The notes beneath the pieces are model-generated. The model saw only the letters and a program-made list of their open reading frames with translations, searched no databases and had not been told where the DNA came from. From Pogona vitticeps (lineage: Eukaryota > Chordata > Lepidosauria > Squamata > Agamidae), in assembly GCF_051106095.1 (NCBI RefSeq), contig NC_135785.1:213899545-213963544 (forward strand): 64,000 bases of DNA. The letters run 5' to 3'. A program made the translations under genes and the position numbers. Positions 59,240 to 64,000 of the stretch are shown here, piece after piece. Every line of letters begins with the position of its first letter. The stretch's first letter is position 1.

Positions 59240-61170
59240 CAGATCTCTTGAAATCAATTCTTCCACAGGTACTTTCATTTAGACTGCTTTACCTATGTGT
59301 GGATCATCTTGGCCATGGCCTTCCGTGACACATCCTTAACACTTGCATTCTTTTTCCTAATTCTTTCATTGCTGCCTTTACGAGTCTTCTTTAGATATCT
59401 TGGCTGCAGTCTCTATTTTGATTGATGATTGAACCAAGATATACAAAATCTCTATTTCAGTTTCTTCATTGTTAATGCTAACGTTATGTAGTTCTTCTGT
59501 AGTCATGGTTTTTGTGTTTTTAACATTTAACTGCAGTCCTGCTTTGACACTTTCTTCTTTCACTTTCACTAAAAGTTGTTTCAGGTCTGCTAGTAAGATG
59601 GTGCCATCTGCATATCTTAAATTGTTGTTTTTCTTCCACCAATTTTCAGTTCTCCAACATCTAAGTCTAGCTTTCTGTATACATTCTGTGTACAGACTGA
59701 ACATTTAGAAAGATAAAATGCACTCTTGTCTAATACCTTTGCCTAAGGAAACCATTCTGTCTCCATATTCTGTCCTAACAGTAGTTTCTTGTCCACAATA
59801 CAAGTTACACATCAGGACAATCAGGTGTTGAGGTACACCCTTTCAGAACAACCTATAGTTTCTCATGATCCTTGCAGTCAAAGGCTTTGCTATAATCTAT
59901 AAAGCATAGAGTGATCTTCTGAAATTCTTTGGTGCCCTCCAGTAGGCAGCGAATATTTGCAATATAATCTTGAGTGTCTCTTCCTTTTTTGGATCTAGCT
60001 TGAACATCAGGCATTTCTCACTCCTTATAAGGTAAACGCCTTTGTTACAACACCTTGAGCTTCACTTTGCTGGTACAGGAAATCAAAACAATACTCCTGT
60101 GGTTGCTGCACTCCTAGGCATCGCTTTTTTAAGGGATTGGAATGAATATTCAGTGTTTCCTGTCTGTGGATGATTGTTTTGTTTTTCATATTTGTTGTTG
60201 TGTTCTTGTTGAGTTTTCACAGATGCAGTCTCTGCAGCTTGAAACAGTTCTAATGGTAGTCCATCTATCCCTGATTATTTATTTCTTCCTAGTGCTTTCA
60301 GAGCAGCTGTTACTTCACTTTCTAGAATTGCAGGTTCTTCATCATAGGATTTCTCTTCAAAAGAACCTGTTGTCCTTTTATCTCTTCTGTATATGTCTTA
60401 AGTATACTGTTTACACCTCTTTTTTATTTTCTCCTGGTTCGATAGTGTGTTTCCTCTTGGTCAGTCAGCATTCCTAATCCAGGCTTGAATTTCCCTTTGA
60501 TTTCTTGGATTTTCTGGAAGAGAACTCTTTCCCCCCCTTTTGTTGTATTCTATTTCTTTGCACTGATTGTAGCAGCAGTTCTATTTTTCTCTATGTGACA
60601 GTCACTTTAAAAAGTGCATTTGGGGTTCTGACCCTATTTCTATCACCTTTTACTTTTTCTTTTCGCCTGTCCTTTGCAATTTTAAGCATTTCTTCCATCC
60701 ATCTAGATATTTGTTTTCTTTTTACTACAGGAATTGTCTCTTTACTTCCTTCCATGATAATATGCCAGGTTTCACTCCATAGTTCTTTTGGTTCACGGTA
60801 ATAGAGTTTAGTAATCTGTTATTTATGTGGACTTTAAATTCATCAGGAATGTTATCTGGAAGTTGACTGAGAATCTTCACAGATCCATGACGAATGTTGT
60901 TTAGAGTATATTTTGGAGCAACAATTCTTTTAGTGTTCTTTTTCTGCTTTTCTCTATTGTTGGATGTTAACAGTTCATGATCAGTATCACAATTCATTCC
61001 TGATGTTGTTTTGATTGGGAGAATACAGCTTCTCCATCTCCTGCTTTGAACTTCATAGTCTGTTTCATTTTTATGTTGACCATCTGGTGATTTCCATGTG
61101 TACAGCTATCTTTTTAGTTGCTCGAGGCATATATTTTCAAGAAACAGATTGTTAGCTTCATAGAACTTTA
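59240..61170 (-). mobile_element. RTE/BovB-related LINE remnant
   Basis: The minus strand begins with an endonuclease end (YTWKSPDGQHKNETDY, CDTDHELLTSNNREKQK), continues through NIPDEFKVHINNR and ends with the RT palm NLRYADGTILLADLKQLLVK and KAGLQLNVKNTKTM. The complement of a 'YSKAFDCKD' line is visible near 59885. The YADD motif reads YADG and many stops are present, so it is old. It differs enough from the 38-40 kb copy to be another RTE family. Confidence 0.75.
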
Positions 61171-61369
61171 TAGTCTACAGTAAAGCGCTCGACTGTGGAT
61201 CATAAAATATTTCATTGTGAGAACTTTTGAGCATAGAATTTTTAATGTCCATTGCTTTCCTTTCTAAAATGTGTATATCATGATGACTTTGTTATTCTGA
61301 TATCCTGACCTTCCTGGGTAGAAAGAGTAGGGCTGTTGATATTCATTGAAGGTATGCTTGAAATCAGCA

Positions 61370-61795
61370 GTGGCTGTATGGTGATCAGTAAGCTATAGCA
61401 AAATCTAGACAAGACATGGGCCTTTTGAAGAGATTGTTATCATCTTGTGAAACTGGGCATGTAGCTTATTTGAGCTGTTACTGCACTCCTCCCGAACAAG
61501 TAGATGGTTAGATGGGGATGCTCCTGTCTCTGGCTTTGTCACTTGAGACTCAGCTGTTCTCATTGGCTAGGAGTGCTTCTTATTAGCTTCAGATATTTCA
61601 GATAACCATGGCCTTTCTTGAACAGGATTAGTCTGGCCACAGTGATTCATGGTCTGGTAAGTTTATGATTGGATTATTGTAACATGTTGCATGAAGCCTT
61701 TGAAGACAACCTTGGTGTTCCAGCAGGTGCAGAATGCAGTAGCCAGAAGAGCAATTCATACAGAGTCAGCTGAAATCAGATGACACCATTTTAAT
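61370..61795 (+). mobile_element. L2-type LINE remnant, C-terminal part
   Basis: Short in-frame matches to the L2 C-terminus (LDYCN, a 'gtgcagaatgcagtagccagaagagc' line corresponding to VQNAAARR) survive among many stops. Confidence 0.45.
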
Positions 61796-62351
61796 AAGGA
61801 CCTTTTTAAAATTTGGGAAAATGAGAGAAGATTAAAATGGCAGAACATGGAAAACTGGGGAAGCAGTAAGTGGTGAAAGAAAATAGAGAACAGGGAGCAT
61901 AGAGGAAGAACAAGATATTGAGATTACATATCTCCCTTTCCTTAGGGAGGAGCATGAGGTGAGGTGAATACAAAGGAAAGGCAAGAAGAGCAACCCCACC
62001 CATGGCAAAGCTTTACTGGTCAAAGATTATTTGATGGGTATGTACAAGGCTGGATATCAAAAGCAGATGAAATAGTAAGAGTGCTGTTTTGAAATCATAT
62101 TGATTTAGGGTGCCAAGATCAGATACAGTCCTAAATATACAAATGCTAAAGATTTTCCCTGTGTGCAAACAGCATGGATTGTTCTAGACTGGTGATATAT
62201 TGGTGATTGTTCTAGATTGGTGGAAGCTGATATATACAGTAAATAACTACTGAATCATCAGGTTTGGGGTACAAAATTTTATTGATTACATTAGGTATTG
62301 GATATTTGGCTTAATATATCTAGAAGTTTCCAGGTCACCTTACAGAGGATA
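61796..62351. other. Unassigned sequence
   Basis: No feature recognised. Confidence 0.5.
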
Positions 62352-62645
62352 TAGTGGTGCCTCACTTAGCGATGTTAATCCGTTCTGGAAAAAACATCGC
62401 TAAGCAATTTTTAAAAAGCCCATAGGAACGTATTAAAACACGTTTAATACGTTCCTATGGGCTAAAAACTTACCTTAAAGCGAAATTCCTCCATAGCAGT
62501 GGCCATTTTGGGTGCCTCTACAGCGAGGCAAAACAGCGGCGGCCATTTTTTTGCGGTGGCCATTTTGGAACCACCGATCAGTTGTTTAAAAAAGTTCGCT
62601 TTGCCATGATCGCTTCCCCGTGATCATCACAAAGCGAATTTTAGC
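62352..62645. mobile_element. Tigger-like MITE, right end decayed
   Basis: TAGTGGTGCCTCACTTAGCG after TA at 62350-62351. Internal hairpin AGCCCATAGGAACGTATTA / TAATACGTTCCTATGGGCT at about 62417-62463. The modules 'ggccattttgg' and 'cgatcagttgttt' match 35667-36079. The right inverted end is not recognisable. Confidence 0.7.
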
Positions 62646-62929
62646 CATAGGGTTAGAGTAAGGGTTGGAGTTAGTGATTATCTAATGTTCAGTACTAAGA
62701 AAATGTAGGCTGGCTGCTATGTTGCTCTTAGTGAACTTTTGCATACAGTATTTTCACCCTGAAGTCATATTGTTATTAGATACATGCTAATGAAAGTATT
62801 TTAGGCAAGTGACCTTTTCTTTATTCTTGGCGCAGCGAATGCTTGCGAGGAATTTATGTTCCTGGTGAAATGGTAGTTGGTTGAAACATCTTCAACAGTG
62901 GTTCATACACTACCAAGTTTTCTTTTATC

Positions 62930-64000
62930 TGTTCCCTTCTGTTTCAGTTTCAAAGTGCAAGCCTGGAGGCTCTAAACATAAAATAATGGATGTATATCCC
63001 AATTGGAAAGCCTGGGGAGTTCAAAGGGGTTTGTTTCTGTTGTGGATCCGAGGGACACCAAAAGAAAAATTGTCCAGGAGTAGATTGTTCCTGGATTAAA
63101 GATTGGAGTCACCTGACTGGGGGGGAAAAGGGATCAGAAAAAGGAATGGGAAGTGTTGGCTTATGTAAATGGGGAACCCAAACGGGCTTTAATTGACTCT
63201 GGAAGTGGGAAAACTTTGGTGAAGAACTTGAAGGGGATTGTTGGAAAGGGGGAGGTTATGGTCAGATGTATAAATGGGGATGTAAAAGCATATCAAACGA
63301 CTATAGCAACTGTTGAAATTAATAACATAAAGAGAAAATTGGAAATTGGTATTGTACCTGGATTAGCTAGAGAAATGTTAGGTAGAGATTGGATGGAAAT
63401 GAAAGAATTAATGACGTCTATGGAAGTTATGCAGGGAGATATGTGATATTGAAAACATAAATGAAATGTTTGAAGGTGTATCAAGGCAAAACACTCGACT
63501 TTGGCAACAAGATGATGATTCTTTAACAAAATTTATGGAAAAAGCAAGAGAAGAAGGGGCAGTAAAGAGTGGAGAAGTAGGATTTGAATTACGCGATGGT
63601 TTATTGTACAGGATATCAATTGATGGTGTAAAACAATTAGTGGTACCTAAAAAATGGAGACGGAATATCTTACAATTGGCTCATGATGTACCGATGGCTG
63701 GGCATTTGGCAGTTAAAAAAATGAGTGCTAAAATATTACAAAGATTTTGGTGGCCCAACATTTGGGCGGATATAGAAACTTATTGTAAGACATGTGAACA
63801 ATGTCAGTTGACTCAGCCAAAGCCAGAACCAGGGGCTGAGCTGATACCAATGCCTTTGGTTGATGTACCCTTTGAACGAATTGGTTTAGACATAGTAGGA
63901 CCATTAACTAAATCAAATGTGGGTTACAATTATATTCTAGTGTTGGTAGATTATGCTACGAGATATCCTGAGGCAATTCCCTTAAGAACAACTTCTGCTA
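62930..64000 (+). mobile_element. Older Gmr1-like Ty3/Gypsy fossil, runs off the window
   Basis: Parts seen: zinc knuckle (CFCCGSEGHQKKNCPGVDCSW region, about 63027-63095), aspartic protease (ALIDSGSGKTLV, then GIVPGLAREMLGRDW, about 63175-63395), and integrase N-terminus and core start (LAHDVPMAGHLAVKKM, CKTCEQCQ, ERIGLDIVGPL, VDYATRYPEAIPL, to 64000). Integrase again follows the protease, as in 11057-15777, and CPGxDCSW is shared. The copy is broken, with several breaks, and older than the first element. No LTR is visible inside the window. Confidence 0.85.

Overview
The window looks like squamate reptile (lizard or snake) intergenic or intronic DNA. The organism call rests on the repeats: two Sauria-type tRNA SINEs, several BovB/RTE LINE pieces, L2-, CR1- and L1-type LINEs, tRNA SINEs with CR1- or L2-like tails, and many small TA-flanked DNA transposons with CAGTGGTGCC ends. 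I found no host gene, exon, tRNA gene, other structural RNA gene or CRISPR array. The background is AT-rich and full of stops in all frames. Every long reading frame belongs to a mobile element or is an antisense or low-complexity shadow.

Layout: 1-198 is a compound trinucleotide repeat with a palindromic centre. 199-11051 is mostly unassigned sequence with a (CA)n tract, a CR1 tail, a SINE and two DNA transposons. 11057-15777 is a young Ty3/Gypsy LTR element with 780-bp LTRs that differ at one position and a 5-bp target duplication (GGTGA). Its gag has a SCAN-like capsid region, and integrase lies before RNase H, as in the Gmr1-like group. I recognise no reverse transcriptase in it, so I treat it as a broken copy. 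15783-34429 is old sequence carrying L2, CR1 and SINE remnants and microsatellites.

34430-46555 is a dense stack of nested insertions. A BovB LINE is split by a long Tigger-like transposon, which holds an L1-like piece, which holds another Tigger-like transposon. Further on are a second L1-like ORF1 piece ending in a perfect foldback, an RTE-like LINE, a Copia integrase fossil, and a SINE split by a 1.62-kb ORF1-only L1-type element. 46556-61795 carries further L2, L1, BovB, SINE and Tigger-like copies; an L1 at 56.0-57.6 kb holds three later insertions. From 62930 a second, older Gmr1-like Gypsy fossil runs off the right edge.

There is no operon or pathway here. The biology is a transposon community: LINEs (L1, L2, CR1, BovB) and the SINEs whose tails match them, Tigger-like elements that would need a transposase encoded elsewhere, and LTR elements of two Gypsy lineages plus Copia. 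Nesting gives a relative order: BovB, CR1 and L1 bodies first, then most Tigger-like copies and short retro-insertions. The Gypsy at 11-16 kb is very recent by its LTR identity. All calls come from reading the sequence by eye; family names below clade level are not database-verified.
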